Part shown: positions 25,862-34,938 of the stretch, piece by piece
Numbering within the stretch: the stretch's first letter is position 1
How the letters are laid out: the number at the start of each line of letters is the position of its first letter
Source of the DNA: Desulfobacteraceae bacterium UBA5616
Lineage (GTDB): Bacteria > Desulfobacterota > Desulfobacteria > Desulfobacterales > UBA5616
DNA: 59,580 nt
Assembly (NCBI GenBank): GCA_002423615.1
Contig: DIKO01000006.1
Span: 1-59,580 of the forward strand
Direction: 5' to 3'
Notes under the pieces: generated by a model
What the model was told of the DNA's origin: nothing
Databases searched by the model: none
Seen by the model: only the letters and a program-made list of their open reading frames with translations
Made by a program: the position numbers and the translations under genes

Positions 25862-26365
25862 TTAATATCCGGACAAAATCCCGATGTCCCGGATAATATC
25901 CAGGATCAGCCCGGTTTTTTCATCCATGAGCACCACTTCGTTGTTCACGATCATCCTTCTTTGTCCGCTGCCGATCGGCGGGAGAAGTCTTTCAAGATCA
26001 CCCGGCAGGTCCCGCTGTTCAATACCCGGTGGCAGGGTGCCGTTCCTTTCCAGCTGTTTGGCCATGCCCGGCGGCAACTGGTCCTTTTTGGCCAGGCCCG
26101 GCGGCAGATTCTTGTTTTCGGAGGGGTGCTTTTTCTGCTGATCCCGGAAATATCTGGATATCAGTTCCCGGTCATTATCGGAAAAGCTTTTGGAGGCATG
26201 CCTGGTTTCACGGTCCCCTGTTTTGTCGATGTCTCTGCCCTGTTCCCGGGCGGTCTCATTCTGGAAAGTTTCCGGAGACGAACCCATGCCCTTGCCGGAT
26301 TTTCCCTGGGCGTATACCGGCAGGGCCAGACACATCATCAGAAGAATGCTGAGAAGATGTTTCAT
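25862..26365 (-). CDS. Exported CigR/RcnB-like protein with LPPG repeats
   Basis: The 167-residue protein has a signal peptide (MKHLLSILLMMCLALPVYAQ), a charged, Gln/Arg-rich spacer, then a run of related short units: N-L-P-P-G-L-A-K, Q-L-P-P-G-M-A-K and T-L-P-P-G-I-E. The C-terminus (Q-R-R-M-I-V-N-N-E-V-V-L-M-D-E-K-T-G-L-I-L-D) matches the end of CigR/RcnB-like periplasmic proteins. Function in this organism is unknown. The ATG at 26365 was chosen for the signal peptide. Confidence 0.7.
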   Translation of the reverse strand: MKHLLSILLMMCLALPVYAQGKSGKGMGSSPETFQNETAREQGRDIDKTGDRETRHASKSFSDNDRELISRYFRDQQKKHPSENKNLPPGLAKKDQLPPGMAKQLERNGTLPPGIEQRDLPGDLERLLPPIGSGQRRMIVNNEVVLMDEKTGLILDIIRDIGILSGY

Positions 26366-26390
26366 TTGTTTTTCACTCCTTTTTTTGTAA

Positions 26391-26957
26391 TCATGAAATC
26401 CGGTTTCGCATTTTAACCACATTCCGCCCGATGGCCTGGGCTTCCTCAAGTGCGGACAGCATGGGCGACATGCCGGGGCCTTGCCGGACTTCCCCCTTGT
26501 CACGGCCATAGCCCACCCCGCCGCCGGCGATGATCATCCGCTGAGCGCTGAAATAACTGTACATCAGGCTTAACACCTGTCCGGCGCCGACGCGCCGGGC
26601 CGCTGCAATCACGGCGGCGACTTTTCCGCGGAGCCTGCCTTTCATCATACAGGCGTATGTTCTGTCGATAACGGCCTTTGCCTGCGCGCTGACGTTGAGA
26701 AAATAAACCGGCGTGCCGAAAATAATCCCGTCCGCCTGATCCATTTTCTCGTATACGATCTGCATATCATCCTTGATGCGGCATATTCCTTCCGCCATAC
26801 AGGCGCCGCAGGCGTCGCAAGGGGAGATGGAGAGGTCCGCCGCGTGGAGCATTTCAACCTGGGCCCCGGCTTTTTCAGCCGAAGCCAGGGCTTCGGAGAT
26901 GAGGATCTCCGTGTTGCCGTTTTTCCGTGGACTCAATACCAGGCCAAGAACGTTCAT
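26391..26957 (-). CDS. Flavodoxin-fold NAD(P)H-dependent FMN reductase / iron-sulfur flavoprotein
   Basis: The 188-residue protein has the FMN-binding start L-G-L-V-L-S-P-R-K-N-G-N-T-E and a compact Cys motif, C-D-A-C-G-A-C-M-A-E-G-I-C, which in iron-sulfur flavoproteins binds a [4Fe-4S] cluster, followed by G-T-P-V-Y-F-L-N-V. It likely transfers electrons in the cytoplasm of an anaerobe or facultative organism; the partner is unknown. It is followed by the CigR-like gene on the same strand. Confidence 0.85.
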   Translation of the reverse strand: MNVLGLVLSPRKNGNTEILISEALASAEKAGAQVEMLHAADLSISPCDACGACMAEGICRIKDDMQIVYEKMDQADGIIFGTPVYFLNVSAQAKAVIDRTYACMMKGRLRGKVAAVIAAARRVGAGQVLSLMYSYFSAQRMIIAGGGVGYGRDKGEVRQGPGMSPMLSALEEAQAIGRNVVKMRNRIS

Positions 26958-26995
26958 GTCATTTTTCTCCTTTCCGGGTTCGGTTGTTATTTATT

Positions 26996-28048
26996 TTAAA
27001 AATATTCTTTTTCCTTCGCGGATGCAACATGATCCTCTCCGGGATCATACCCCAGATAGGTTTTTTTGGCATTCAGAATCCGTCTTAAGGAATCTTCTCC
27101 GCCTTCAGGTAACGAGGGATCGGACATGCCCTTCAGAAGAAGATGAAATGCGGATTCGATGTCCGGCCCCTTGTGACAGATCATGGCCATATCGATGCCG
27201 GCTGAAAGGACCTGATGGATGATCGAACTTAAATCATAATATTGTTTGATGGCGCCCATGTCCAGATCGTCCGTCATCACGAGACCCTGAAACCCCATCC
27301 GGTTCCGCAGGAGGTCTCCGGCGATATTTACGGACAGACTTGCCGGCCATTCGGGATCGATGCGGTCATAAAGAATGTGAGAGAGCATGATCCCGGCCGC
27401 GTTGGCCTTGACCGCGGCCGCAAAGGGGATGAGATCAAAGGCCTCCATGTCCGGCAGACCGGCATGAAATACGGGACGGTCCAGGTGGGAGTCCAGGGTG
27501 GTCCGGCCGATTCCGGGGAAATGCTTGGCGACGGCCATCACCCGGGAATCCTGAAGGGTCCGGATGACAAGCGACCCCAGAAGGGATACCCAGGCGGGGT
27601 CCTCGCCGAAAGCCCTATCTTCCATGATGCTGTTGATGCCCCTGGGGGCAACGTCCAAAACCGGCGCAAAATTCATGTTCACACCGATACGGGTTAATTC
27701 CTTTGCCGTGACATCGGCAAAATCCCTTGCATCCGCCTCGTTTTTCATGTGGGGGTTTCCCGGAAACTGCGTAAAGGGCGCGGGCAGCCTGGCCACCTTG
27801 CCCCCTTCCTGATCGATGGCGATAAAAAGCGGAGGCTGACCGGATTCACCAGCATATTCCTGAACGCCATGACAGAGGGCCCGGACCTGGGCCGGGGTTG
27901 AGATATTTCTTTTGAACAGGATAATGCCCCCGACCTTGAGGGTATGGATGAGAAATTTCAAATCAATGTTGAGGTCCGTTCCGTCGAACCCGACGATGAG
28001 TCGCTGACCGGCCTTCTGGGCCGGGGTGAGGTCGTTCATGGTCATCAT
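26996..28048 (-). CDS. nagZ: Beta-N-acetylhexosaminidase, GH3 (NagZ-like)
   Basis: The 350-residue glycoside hydrolase family 3 protein has A-I-D-Q-E-G-G-K-V-A-R-L, K-H-F-P-G-I-G with the following D-S-H, and the nucleophile region V-M-T-D-D-L-D-M-G-A-I. NagZ removes GlcNAc from muropeptides during cell wall recycling. No signal peptide is seen, fitting a cytoplasmic enzyme. Three in-frame ATGs cluster at the start (28048, 28045, 28039), and the precise one is uncertain. Confidence 0.9.
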   Translation of the reverse strand: MMTMNDLTPAQKAGQRLIVGFDGTDLNIDLKFLIHTLKVGGIILFKRNISTPAQVRALCHGVQEYAGESGQPPLFIAIDQEGGKVARLPAPFTQFPGNPHMKNEADARDFADVTAKELTRIGVNMNFAPVLDVAPRGINSIMEDRAFGEDPAWVSLLGSLVIRTLQDSRVMAVAKHFPGIGRTTLDSHLDRPVFHAGLPDMEAFDLIPFAAAVKANAAGIMLSHILYDRIDPEWPASLSVNIAGDLLRNRMGFQGLVMTDDLDMGAIKQYYDLSSIIHQVLSAGIDMAMICHKGPDIESAFHLLLKGMSDPSLPEGGEDSLRRILNAKKTYLGYDPGEDHVASAKEKEYF

Positions 28049-28058
28049 GCTCCGTTGG

Positions 28059-28787
28059 TCAGGCCATCAATCTTGCGGCATGAATTTCCGGCCACCCGCC
28101 TTTTATCAGTTTATCCACCACCGTGGCGATGTCGTAGGGAACAAACCGGATTTCCAGAATATGGGCCAGCGTATCCAGGATGGCGTATTTGGCGGTCTGG
28201 TCACCATCCCGTGGCTGACCGACACTGCCGATATTAAGGATATATCGCCGGTGTTTGTCAAGGGGCACGAAGCCCCGGCCCAGTTTCTTCCGAAAAACGC
28301 GGGTTCCATCATATTCCACCATTTCAAGGCGGTGGGTGTGACCCACGAAACAGATGCTTTCCGGAAACTCTGAAAATGCGGCGGGAAGTTTGCCCGTTTC
28401 AACATAAAAAAGGTAGGTCCGGCAGGAATCCGGTGGAAATCCGTGGACAAAACGGCATCCCTGCCGCGACAGAAAAACCGGCAGGCCGATGACGACGGTT
28501 CTGATGTGCTCCGGCAGCAGGGCGATGGTTTTTTGAATGGAGCGTCTTGCGTCGGGGTTGAAAAAAGCAAAATGTTCCGGACCCCGGACCGCCATTTCGT
28601 GGTTTCCGAGAACGGACGGTATGCCCTTTTCCAGCAACAGGTTGATGACCTCCACCGGTTCCGGGCCGTAACCGATGCTGTCGCCCAGGCACAGGGCTTC
28701 ATCCGTCCGGCAGTCTGCCATGTCGGCCAGGACCGCTGTGAAAGCTTCCATGTTGGCGTGGATATCGGATATGATCGCGATTCTCAT
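28059..28787 (-). CDS. Calcineurin-like metallophosphoesterase
   Basis: The 242-residue protein has the dinuclear metal motifs in order: S-D-I-H-A-N (8-13), G-D-S-I-G-Y-G-P, G-N-H-E, and G-H-T-H with a downstream H. It belongs to the YfcE/ApaH-like group of phosphodiesterases and diadenosine tetraphosphate hydrolases; the substrate is not evident. nagZ follows after 10 bases on the same strand. Confidence 0.85.
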   Translation of the reverse strand: MRIAIISDIHANMEAFTAVLADMADCRTDEALCLGDSIGYGPEPVEVINLLLEKGIPSVLGNHEMAVRGPEHFAFFNPDARRSIQKTIALLPEHIRTVVIGLPVFLSRQGCRFVHGFPPDSCRTYLFYVETGKLPAAFSEFPESICFVGHTHRLEMVEYDGTRVFRKKLGRGFVPLDKHRRYILNIGSVGQPRDGDQTAKYAILDTLAHILEIRFVPYDIATVVDKLIKGGWPEIHAARLMA

Positions 28788-28840
28788 GATGAGGCCTGCC
28801 CGGGTTCAGGACCTTTCAGGTGAAGGCCGGCCATGACCGG

Positions 28841-29197
28841 TTAAAGAACGCCCTGGTCCATGAGAAACCTCATGGAACGGCTGCTGATGCTGGTTGCACG
28901 CCTTAAGGCCAAGCCCAGGTGATAGGCGGCTTCCCGACAAACCCCCGAATTCACCATGACCAGGGCCATGTCCAGATCTTTTTCAACATCCACCCAGACA
29001 TCGTCTCGGGTAGTTCTTCGGGCCAGAATGGATTCGTACCCGATCATGCGGATCAGATCCCGGATGACCTTTTCGGCGCCTGATTTTTCACCCTGGCTAA
29101 GCCCGGCCGTCATGTCGACGATCTGTGTCGCCCAGACAATGCCGGATTTGATTTTTTCGCCCTGAATCAGCGCGGTAACGGCGGATTTGGTATTCAT
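28841..29197 (-). CDS. Conserved-looking protein of unknown function
   Basis: The 118-residue soluble protein begins MNTKSAVTALIQGEKIKSGI and contains a helix-rich middle with D-D-V-W-V-D-V-E-K-D-L-D-M-A-L-V-M-V-N-S-G-V. I do not recognise a family. The frame stays open beyond its start, but that extension runs antisense to the permease gene and through a FNR-type site, so the ATG at 29197 is taken as the start. It is divergent from the DUF401 permease. Confidence 0.6.
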   Translation of the reverse strand: MNTKSAVTALIQGEKIKSGIVWATQIVDMTAGLSQGEKSGAEKVIRDLIRMIGYESILARRTTRDDVWVDVEKDLDMALVMVNSGVCREAAYHLGLALRRATSISSRSMRFLMDQGVL

Positions 29198-29242
29198 GCT
29201 TTTAATGTAGCAAATTCGCAGGGAGATTTCGACAAAGATTTC

Positions 29243-29256
29243 TTGATCTTTATCAA
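29243..29256. promoter_or_regulatory. FNR/CRP-family binding site, perfect palindrome
   Basis: TTGATCTTTATCAA has the FNR consensus half-sites TTGAT and ATCAA spaced by exactly 4 bases. It lies in the 121-base divergent gap between the 118-residue protein and the DUF401 permease, so it could control either. In this group the binding protein could be an FNR-like oxygen or redox sensor. Confidence 0.6.
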
Positions 29257-29318
29257 AATCTCGATTAACTGACCGAATAGCCCCAGGCGTTTCTGATGAC
29301 CGCCGATCGGAGAAAAAC

Positions 29319-30506
29319 ATGACGTTGCTGAACCATATCCCCGCTCTTGTCCGGATGGCCCCCGTATCCGTCCTGAAATCCATGTTTTTTTCCATTGTCG
29401 ACCCCAAAACCCTGGCCTTTGCCTTAGTTGTGTCCCTGATTCTCGTGTTGAGCCGGGCCATGGAATCCACCGGCCAGATGAAGCGGCTCCTGGAAAAGTT
29501 CCGTGGACTGGTGCAAAGCCCGCGGCTGAACCTGGTGATATTCCCGGCGCTGATCGGGCTTTTACCCATGCCGGGCGGGGCCGTGTTTTCTGCGCCCATG
29601 GTTAAAGAGCTGGGAGGGGATTCAAAATTAACCAATGCTCAATTGAGTTTCGTCAATTACTGGTTCCGCCACATCTGGGAATACTGGTGGCCCATGTACC
29701 CGGGGGTGTTGCTGGCGACGATGATGGCCGATATCAGTCTGCCGGTGTTTGTGGCCATGATGATTCCCCTGACCCTCACGGCGATGGGACTGGGCACCAT
29801 CTCCCTGAAAGGGTTGGGCGAGGTAAAACCCGAAAAAATCAAAAGAACAAGACCTCCTTTCGGCCCGTTTCTCAAGGAACTGACCCCCATCCTCATCGTG
29901 ATTGTGCCGGGACTCCTGCTGGGGACCCTGTTATCCCGGAATTTTCCCCGGTTCAGCGCCGCCAAAGAGGCCGGGCTGATCGCCAGCCTGATCCTTTCGG
30001 TTTCATGGCTGTGGCATGAAAACCGGATGCCGGCGGCAGACATGGCAGGCATCGTGATCGACCGGAAAATGGTCGACATCAGTTACATGGTCATCGCCAT
30101 TCTGGTGTTCAAGGGCATTCTGGGGGACAGCGAGGCTGTCCGGGGCATCAGCAACGAAATGATGAAACTTCATATCCCGCTTTTCCTGGTCGCCGTTCTC
30201 CTCCCCTTTATGGTCGGTCTGTTCACCGGAATCACCATCGCCTTTGTGGGAAGTACTTTCCCCATCCTGATCTCGCTGGTCCAGGCCCAGGGACAGGCGG
30301 AATTCATGCCGGCCTATATCATGGTCGGCCTGTCCTGCGGATTTGCCGGCGTCCTGCTGTCTCCGCTTCACCTGTGCCTGCTTTTGTCCAATGCTTATTT
30401 TGAAACCAAACTGAGTCCGGTTTACCGCAGCCTGTGGCTCCCCACGCTTTTGATGATGGCGGCCTCCATGGGCTATTTCTGGGTGATCCGCGGCTTTTAC
30501 CTGTAA
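29319..30506 (+). CDS. DUF401 family integral membrane permease
   Basis: This 395-residue protein has about ten membrane helices. The segments L-L-P-M-P-G-G-A-V-F-S-A-P-M-V and N-Y-W-F-R-H-I-W-E-Y-W-W-P-M-Y-P-G are characteristic of DUF401, a family of likely transporters related to the ion transporter superfamily. No substrate is known. A perfect FNR-type site lies about 60 bases upstream, suggesting oxygen- or redox-linked expression. Confidence 0.82.
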   Translation: MTLLNHIPALVRMAPVSVLKSMFFSIVDPKTLAFALVVSLILVLSRAMESTGQMKRLLEKFRGLVQSPRLNLVIFPALIGLLPMPGGAVFSAPMVKELGGDSKLTNAQLSFVNYWFRHIWEYWWPMYPGVLLATMMADISLPVFVAMMIPLTLTAMGLGTISLKGLGEVKPEKIKRTRPPFGPFLKELTPILIVIVPGLLLGTLLSRNFPRFSAAKEAGLIASLILSVSWLWHENRMPAADMAGIVIDRKMVDISYMVIAILVFKGILGDSEAVRGISNEMMKLHIPLFLVAVLLPFMVGLFTGITIAFVGSTFPILISLVQAQGQAEFMPAYIMVGLSCGFAGVLLSPLHLCLLLSNAYFETKLSPVYRSLWLPTLLMMAASMGYFWVIRGFYL

Positions 30507-30536
30507 ATGCCCGCCAAACCTACGGGGAATGAAAAA

Positions 30537-30866
30537 ATGACGACCTGCAACCTGGTGTACATCACCGCCTCTGATTCGGCGGAGGCGCGGACCATCGCCC
30601 GGGCCCTGGTCGAATCCAGGCTGGCCGCGTGCGTGAATATCATCGGCAATATGAATTCGGTGTATCGCTGGGAAGGTGAAATCCGGGAGGACAAGGAAGT
30701 GGTGGTCATCGCCAAAACCGTTGATGACCGGGTGCCGGAACTGGTCCGGAAAGTCAAGGCCCTGCACAGTTATGAATGCCCCTGCATCACCGCGGTCCCC
30801 ATCGACGGGGGAAATCCGGATTTCCTGAAATGGATCGAACGGGAAACATCAGCGGAAGATCGGTAA
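30537..30866 (+). CDS. cutA: CutA1 divalent ion tolerance protein
   Basis: The 109-residue protein has L-V-Y-I-T-A-S-D-S-A-E-A near the start, R-L-A-A-C-V-N-I-I, the typical Y-R-W-E-G-E-I, and H-S-Y-E-C-P. CutA1 forms stable trimers of ferredoxin-like fold; its cellular role is debated. The ATG at 30537 sits after GGGGA. An earlier in-frame ATG (30507) overlaps the permease stop and is possible. Confidence 0.9.
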   Translation: MTTCNLVYITASDSAEARTIARALVESRLAACVNIIGNMNSVYRWEGEIREDKEVVVIAKTVDDRVPELVRKVKALHSYECPCITAVPIDGGNPDFLKWIERETSAEDR

Positions 30867-30889
30867 AAGGGGAACCCTGAGGTTGCCGT

Positions 30890-31489
30890 CTAACGGATGG
30901 CGGCACTCAGTTCCCGGATGAGTGCTGCGATCTCTTCCGCATTCATATCGAGGCGCACCTTTCCGCCTCCGGGATGGGCAACCGTCAACCCATAGCCGGC
31001 TTCTGTTTTCTCAATGGACCACCGCGGATCCCGCCCATGTTTGACCGAGTCCGCCAGATAATCGTCCGGGTCGGCCATCTGGGCGACCTGAATCAGGACC
31101 CCGAAAGCATGTTTGGGATGAATGAAAAGCTCTTTCCACGCGTCCCCCACTTCGGCGTAGCCGAAATAGGGGATGCCGTGTTTTTCAAGGTGCTTTCGCA
31201 CGTTTTGAATATCCGGTGTTTCCAGGGTGATGTGATGAACCCCGCCGTCTTTTTTGCCGGACAGAAAATTATCCAGGAAGCTTCCGTCGCCCCTGGGTTC
31301 CATGATTTCCAACCGCGTTAAATCTCCGAGGCTGAAAATGTTCCAGTAATATTTCAGGGTGTCTTCCTGTGCTCCCACACCCTGGACCGCACCGAAAATT
31401 TTTTCAAAAAAATTCTTTGCCTTGCTGAAGTCCTTGACGGCAAGGGAAACATGATCGATTCTGGATATTATTTTTCCTGCTGGTTCCAT
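30890..31489 (-). CDS. Glyoxalase/VOC protein, methylmalonyl-CoA epimerase-like
   Basis: The 199-residue protein has a vicinal oxygen chelate fold: R-I-D-H-V-S-L-A-V-K-D at the N-terminus, G-G-V-H-H-I-T-L-E-T-P-D in the middle and H-P-K-H-A-F-G-V-L-I-Q. These supply the His/Glu metal ligands seen in methylmalonyl-CoA epimerases. It carries about 50 extra C-terminal residues that could be an added domain. The start at 31489 is the first Met that fits the family; a longer frame upstream is not family-like. Confidence 0.75.
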   Translation of the reverse strand: MEPAGKIISRIDHVSLAVKDFSKAKNFFEKIFGAVQGVGAQEDTLKYYWNIFSLGDLTRLEIMEPRGDGSFLDNFLSGKKDGGVHHITLETPDIQNVRKHLEKHGIPYFGYAEVGDAWKELFIHPKHAFGVLIQVAQMADPDDYLADSVKHGRDPRWSIEKTEAGYGLTVAHPGGGKVRLDMNAEEIAALIRELSAAIR

Positions 31490-31623
31490 GTCGGTGAATG
31501 CCTTTAACAAAGCGGAGACGCTTAAATTCAGGGTTTGTGTTTTTCTGAAAATTTGGGTAAAGATCCTGCCCATGAAAGATAACCCTGCTTTTACCACCAC
31601 GGGCCTGATTTTTAAAGGAGAAA

Positions 31624-32283
31624 GTGAAACGCCGGATGAATGGGGATGGATTTAAGAGAATCGTATTTTGTGATTTTGACGGCACCATAACCGTTGAAGA
31701 GACCTTTGTGGCCATGCTCGGGAAATTCGCACCCGAGAAAATGAGAGAATTTACGGTCAAATTCGCCGAAAACAAAACAACCCTGAGGGAAGGGGTCCGG
31801 AAAGTGGTTGAATCCATCCCTTCCCGTGAATACGCCAGGATGGTGGAATTTATACGGGACAGGGAGATCCGTAGGGGTTTTTTGGAATTTCTGAAATTTC
31901 TCCGGGAGCGGAATACTCCCTTTGTGGTGATATCCGGTGGGTTACTGGATTCGGTCCGGACGCGTCTTGCCCCCTTCGGCGACTGCATCCATGCGGTTTA
32001 CGCCGCCGAAGTCGAAACAGATGGCGAATTCCTCCGGGTCATTTCCCCGTTCGAGGAAGGAGATGCGCTTGTTTCCAAGGTCAGGGTCATGTCCCGTTAT
32101 GAATATGACGAATCGGCGGTCATTGGGGACGGTGCCACGGATCATGAAATGGCCATGAATTCTTCAATCGTTTTTGCCAGGGACCGCCTGGCCGAATTCA
32201 TGGCGAAAAAGGAAAAGCGATTTGTGCCGTGGAACGATTTTTTCGACATCAAAAATTATCTTGCACAAAACTGGAAAATATAA
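31624..32283 (+). CDS. HAD-family phosphatase, MtnX/PSP-like
   Basis: The 219-residue protein has HAD motif I F-C-D-F-D-G-T-I-T, motif II V-I-S-G-G and motif IV I-G-D-G-A-T-D-H-E-M-A. It is of the phosphoserine phosphatase/MtnX type, which acts on small phosphorylated metabolites, including methionine-salvage intermediates. The start is GTG (31624) three bases after AAGGAG; an ATG lies at 31636. It is divergent from the VOC gene. Confidence 0.78.
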   Translation: MKRRMNGDGFKRIVFCDFDGTITVEETFVAMLGKFAPEKMREFTVKFAENKTTLREGVRKVVESIPSREYARMVEFIRDREIRRGFLEFLKFLRERNTPFVVISGGLLDSVRTRLAPFGDCIHAVYAAEVETDGEFLRVISPFEEGDALVSKVRVMSRYEYDESAVIGDGATDHEMAMNSSIVFARDRLAEFMAKKEKRFVPWNDFFDIKNYLAQNWKI

Positions 32284-32328
32284 ATAATTAATCTCTTGGT
32301 TTATGAACATCAACATCAGGACCTCCAT

Positions 32329-34926
32329 ATGAATCGATCCAACGTCATTATCGGCATTTCCGTGGCTATTCTCACCATTTCCCTGTGGGCGTTTTTGAAT
32401 CGCCCGGAACAGGAACCCTTATGGCCTCAGCGGATCCAGGGGTTTTCCTTTGCCCCCATGAGGGCCGATGATGATCCGGTTAAATCCATACTGCCCACCG
32501 AAAAAGAAATCGATGAGGATCTGGCCCTTCTGGCCGGTACCACCCATGCCATCCGCACCTACACCGTGTTCGAAGTCCAGGGAAAGATACCTGAACTGGC
32601 CCAGAAACATAAAATCAACGTGGCTCTGGGCGCATGGATCGATGCCCGGCTGGACGACAACGAGGCGGAACTTCAGAAGTTCACGGGGATTCTCAGGAAC
32701 CCCGTCAATGTCGTGAGAGCAGTTGTCGGAAACGAAGTGGTCCTGAGAAACGACATCCCCCTGGAGCTGCTCTGTGATTACCTGGACCGAGTCCGCAGGG
32801 TCACCGACATTCCCGTCAGTACGGCGGAACCCTGGCATGTGTGGATTAAAAACCCGGAACTCGCAGAGCATGTGGATTATCTTGCCGTTCATATGCTGCC
32901 TTACTGGGAAGGCGTGGACGTGGATTCGGCGGTGGATTACATTATTGAACGCATGGATGAATTAAAGGAATGCTTCCCGGGCAAGCCCATCGTCATTGCG
33001 GAGGTGGGCTGGCCCAGCAACGGGCGGACCCGCATGTCGGCCGTGGCGTCGCTTTCCAACCAGGCCACGTTTTTGCGCAGGTTTCTGGACAGGGCCGAAA
33101 AGGAGGACTACATCTACTACGTGATGGAGGCCTTTGACCAGCCCTGGAAGCGCGTCACCGAAGGGGCGGTGGGCGCCTACTGGGGCGTCTACGACGCCGA
33201 ACGAAAAGCAAAATTCCCCTTTATCGATCCCATTGTGCCGATTCCCCAATGGTACATTCTCGCCGGCATTTCCGTCATCATCGCCGCGATTGTACTTGCG
33301 TTCCTATTCATTGACAGCCAGTCCCTTCGAAAACGGGGCCGGAGTTTTCTGGCCGTTGTCGCTTATGCTTCGGCGACCGCCGCAGTATGGATCATCTATG
33401 ACTATCTCCACCAATACCTCACGATGACCACCGTTGTCGTCGGCGTTCTGATGCTCTGCGGTATGGTCGGGGTCATCCTGGTGCTTCTGACCGAAGCTCA
33501 CGAATGGGCCGAATCCCTTTGGATCACCGGAAGGCGCCGTTCCATCAAACCGGTTTCCGACTGCCCGGATGAAAAACTGCCCTTTGTTTCCATCCATGTC
33601 CCGGCATACAACGAACCCCCGGAAATGCTGAAAAAAACGCTGGACGCCCTGGCGGCATTGAATTATCCCCGTTTTGAAGTGGTGGTGATCGACAATAACA
33701 CCCAAAACAGTGAAATCTGGGAACCCGTTCGGGATCACTGCGAGAAACTCGGCAGCCGGTTCCGGTTTTTCCATGAAGATCCTCTGGCCGGTTTCAAGGC
33801 CGGGGCGCTCAACTACGCCCTTCGGAAAACCGACCCGGAGGCCGGCATCATCGCTGTTATCGACAGCGATTACTGGGTGGATCCAAACTGGTTGAGAGAA
33901 CTGACCCTCCATTTTGAAAACAGCGCCATCGCCCTGATTCAGGCTCCCCAGGATTACCGGGACGAAGGTGAAAACCTGTTTAAAGCCATGTGCTATGCCG
34001 AATACAGGGGATTTTTCTATATCGGGATGATCACGCGAAACGAACGGAATGCCATTATTCAGCACGGAACCATGACCCTGGTGCGGAAAGCCGTATTGGA
34101 AGGAATCGGAGGATGGAGCGAGTGGTGCATCACCGAGGATGCCGAACTCGGGCTCCGGATTTTTGAAAACGGATATGAAGGGGTTTATATCCCCAAAAGC
34201 TATGGCAGGGGCGTAATGCCCGATTCATTTCGGGATTATCAGAAGCAGCGGTATCGCTGGGCCTACGGCGCCGTTCAGATTCTCAGGCGACATTTCGGGT
34301 ACATTACCGGCTTTCGGAAAAGTCATCTGAGCTATGGACAGCGGTATCATTTTATGGCCGGGTGGTTGCCCTGGATCACCGATGGGATCAACCTGATCTT
34401 TAACATGGGCGCATTGTTCTGGTCTCTGGCCATGATTATCAACCCTAGGAAAATTGATCCCCCCCTGATGGAGTTGTCACTCCTGCCCATGGCGTTCTTT
34501 GCCTTCAAGGCCGCGAAGATGCTGTACCTCTACCGGACCCGGGTCGCCGCCAATTTTCTTCAGACCGCCGCCGCGGGCATTGCCGGGCTGGCCCTGTCCC
34601 ATACCATCGCCAAGGCCATTCTCATGGGGTTTTTCACCAGCGGGCTGCCTTTTTTCAGGACCCCGAAATGGGCGGAGAAAAATGCCCTGATCCGGGCCAT
34701 GGCAACGGTATGGCAGGAAACCCTCATGGCGCTGGCCCTTTGGGCTTCAGCGATCGGGGTTTATGTGAATCAGCTCACCCCCAACCCGGACCTCAACCTC
34801 TGGATTACGGTGCTGCTGGTTCAGTCCCTGCCCTATTGCTGTTCAATGATCGTTGCGTTTATCAGCGGCATCCCCCGGCTGCCCGGTGTTTTTCTGGGGA
34901 GAATGCCTGAAGTTTTAGAATCCTGA
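32329..34926 (+). CDS. GH17-GT2 fusion, beta-glucan synthase/transglycosylase
   Basis: The 865-residue membrane protein has an N-terminal anchor, a GH17-like glucanase/transglycosylase domain (about 30-300), membrane helices (about 305-390), a family 2 glycosyltransferase domain (about 415-660) and further helices. GH17 catalytic residues appear intact: Glu136 in V-G-N-E-V and Glu225 in I-A-E-V-G-W-P. The GT2 domain keeps D-S-D (512-514), E-D (603-604) and QRYRW (640-644), the signature of processive beta-glycan synthases. It is related to NdvB/BcsA-like proteins and probably makes and remodels a beta-glucan at the cytoplasmic membrane. Citrate synthase follows 12 bases later. Confidence 0.85.
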   Translation: MNRSNVIIGISVAILTISLWAFLNRPEQEPLWPQRIQGFSFAPMRADDDPVKSILPTEKEIDEDLALLAGTTHAIRTYTVFEVQGKIPELAQKHKINVALGAWIDARLDDNEAELQKFTGILRNPVNVVRAVVGNEVVLRNDIPLELLCDYLDRVRRVTDIPVSTAEPWHVWIKNPELAEHVDYLAVHMLPYWEGVDVDSAVDYIIERMDELKECFPGKPIVIAEVGWPSNGRTRMSAVASLSNQATFLRRFLDRAEKEDYIYYVMEAFDQPWKRVTEGAVGAYWGVYDAERKAKFPFIDPIVPIPQWYILAGISVIIAAIVLAFLFIDSQSLRKRGRSFLAVVAYASATAAVWIIYDYLHQYLTMTTVVVGVLMLCGMVGVILVLLTEAHEWAESLWITGRRRSIKPVSDCPDEKLPFVSIHVPAYNEPPEMLKKTLDALAALNYPRFEVVVIDNNTQNSEIWEPVRDHCEKLGSRFRFFHEDPLAGFKAGALNYALRKTDPEAGIIAVIDSDYWVDPNWLRELTLHFENSAIALIQAPQDYRDEGENLFKAMCYAEYRGFFYIGMITRNERNAIIQHGTMTLVRKAVLEGIGGWSEWCITEDAELGLRIFENGYEGVYIPKSYGRGVMPDSFRDYQKQRYRWAYGAVQILRRHFGYITGFRKSHLSYGQRYHFMAGWLPWITDGINLIFNMGALFWSLAMIINPRKIDPPLMELSLLPMAFFAFKAAKMLYLYRTRVAANFLQTAAAGIAGLALSHTIAKAILMGFFTSGLPFFRTPKWAEKNALIRAMATVWQETLMALALWASAIGVYVNQLTPNPDLNLWITVLLVQSLPYCCSMIVAFISGIPRLPGVFLGRMPEVLES

Positions 34927-34938
34927 AACCCGGAGGGT

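Noticed and set aside
29198..29635. N-terminal extension of the 118-residue minus-strand gene
   Set aside because: The extension is antisense to the DUF401 permease and covers the FNR-type site, so only 28841-29197 is kept.
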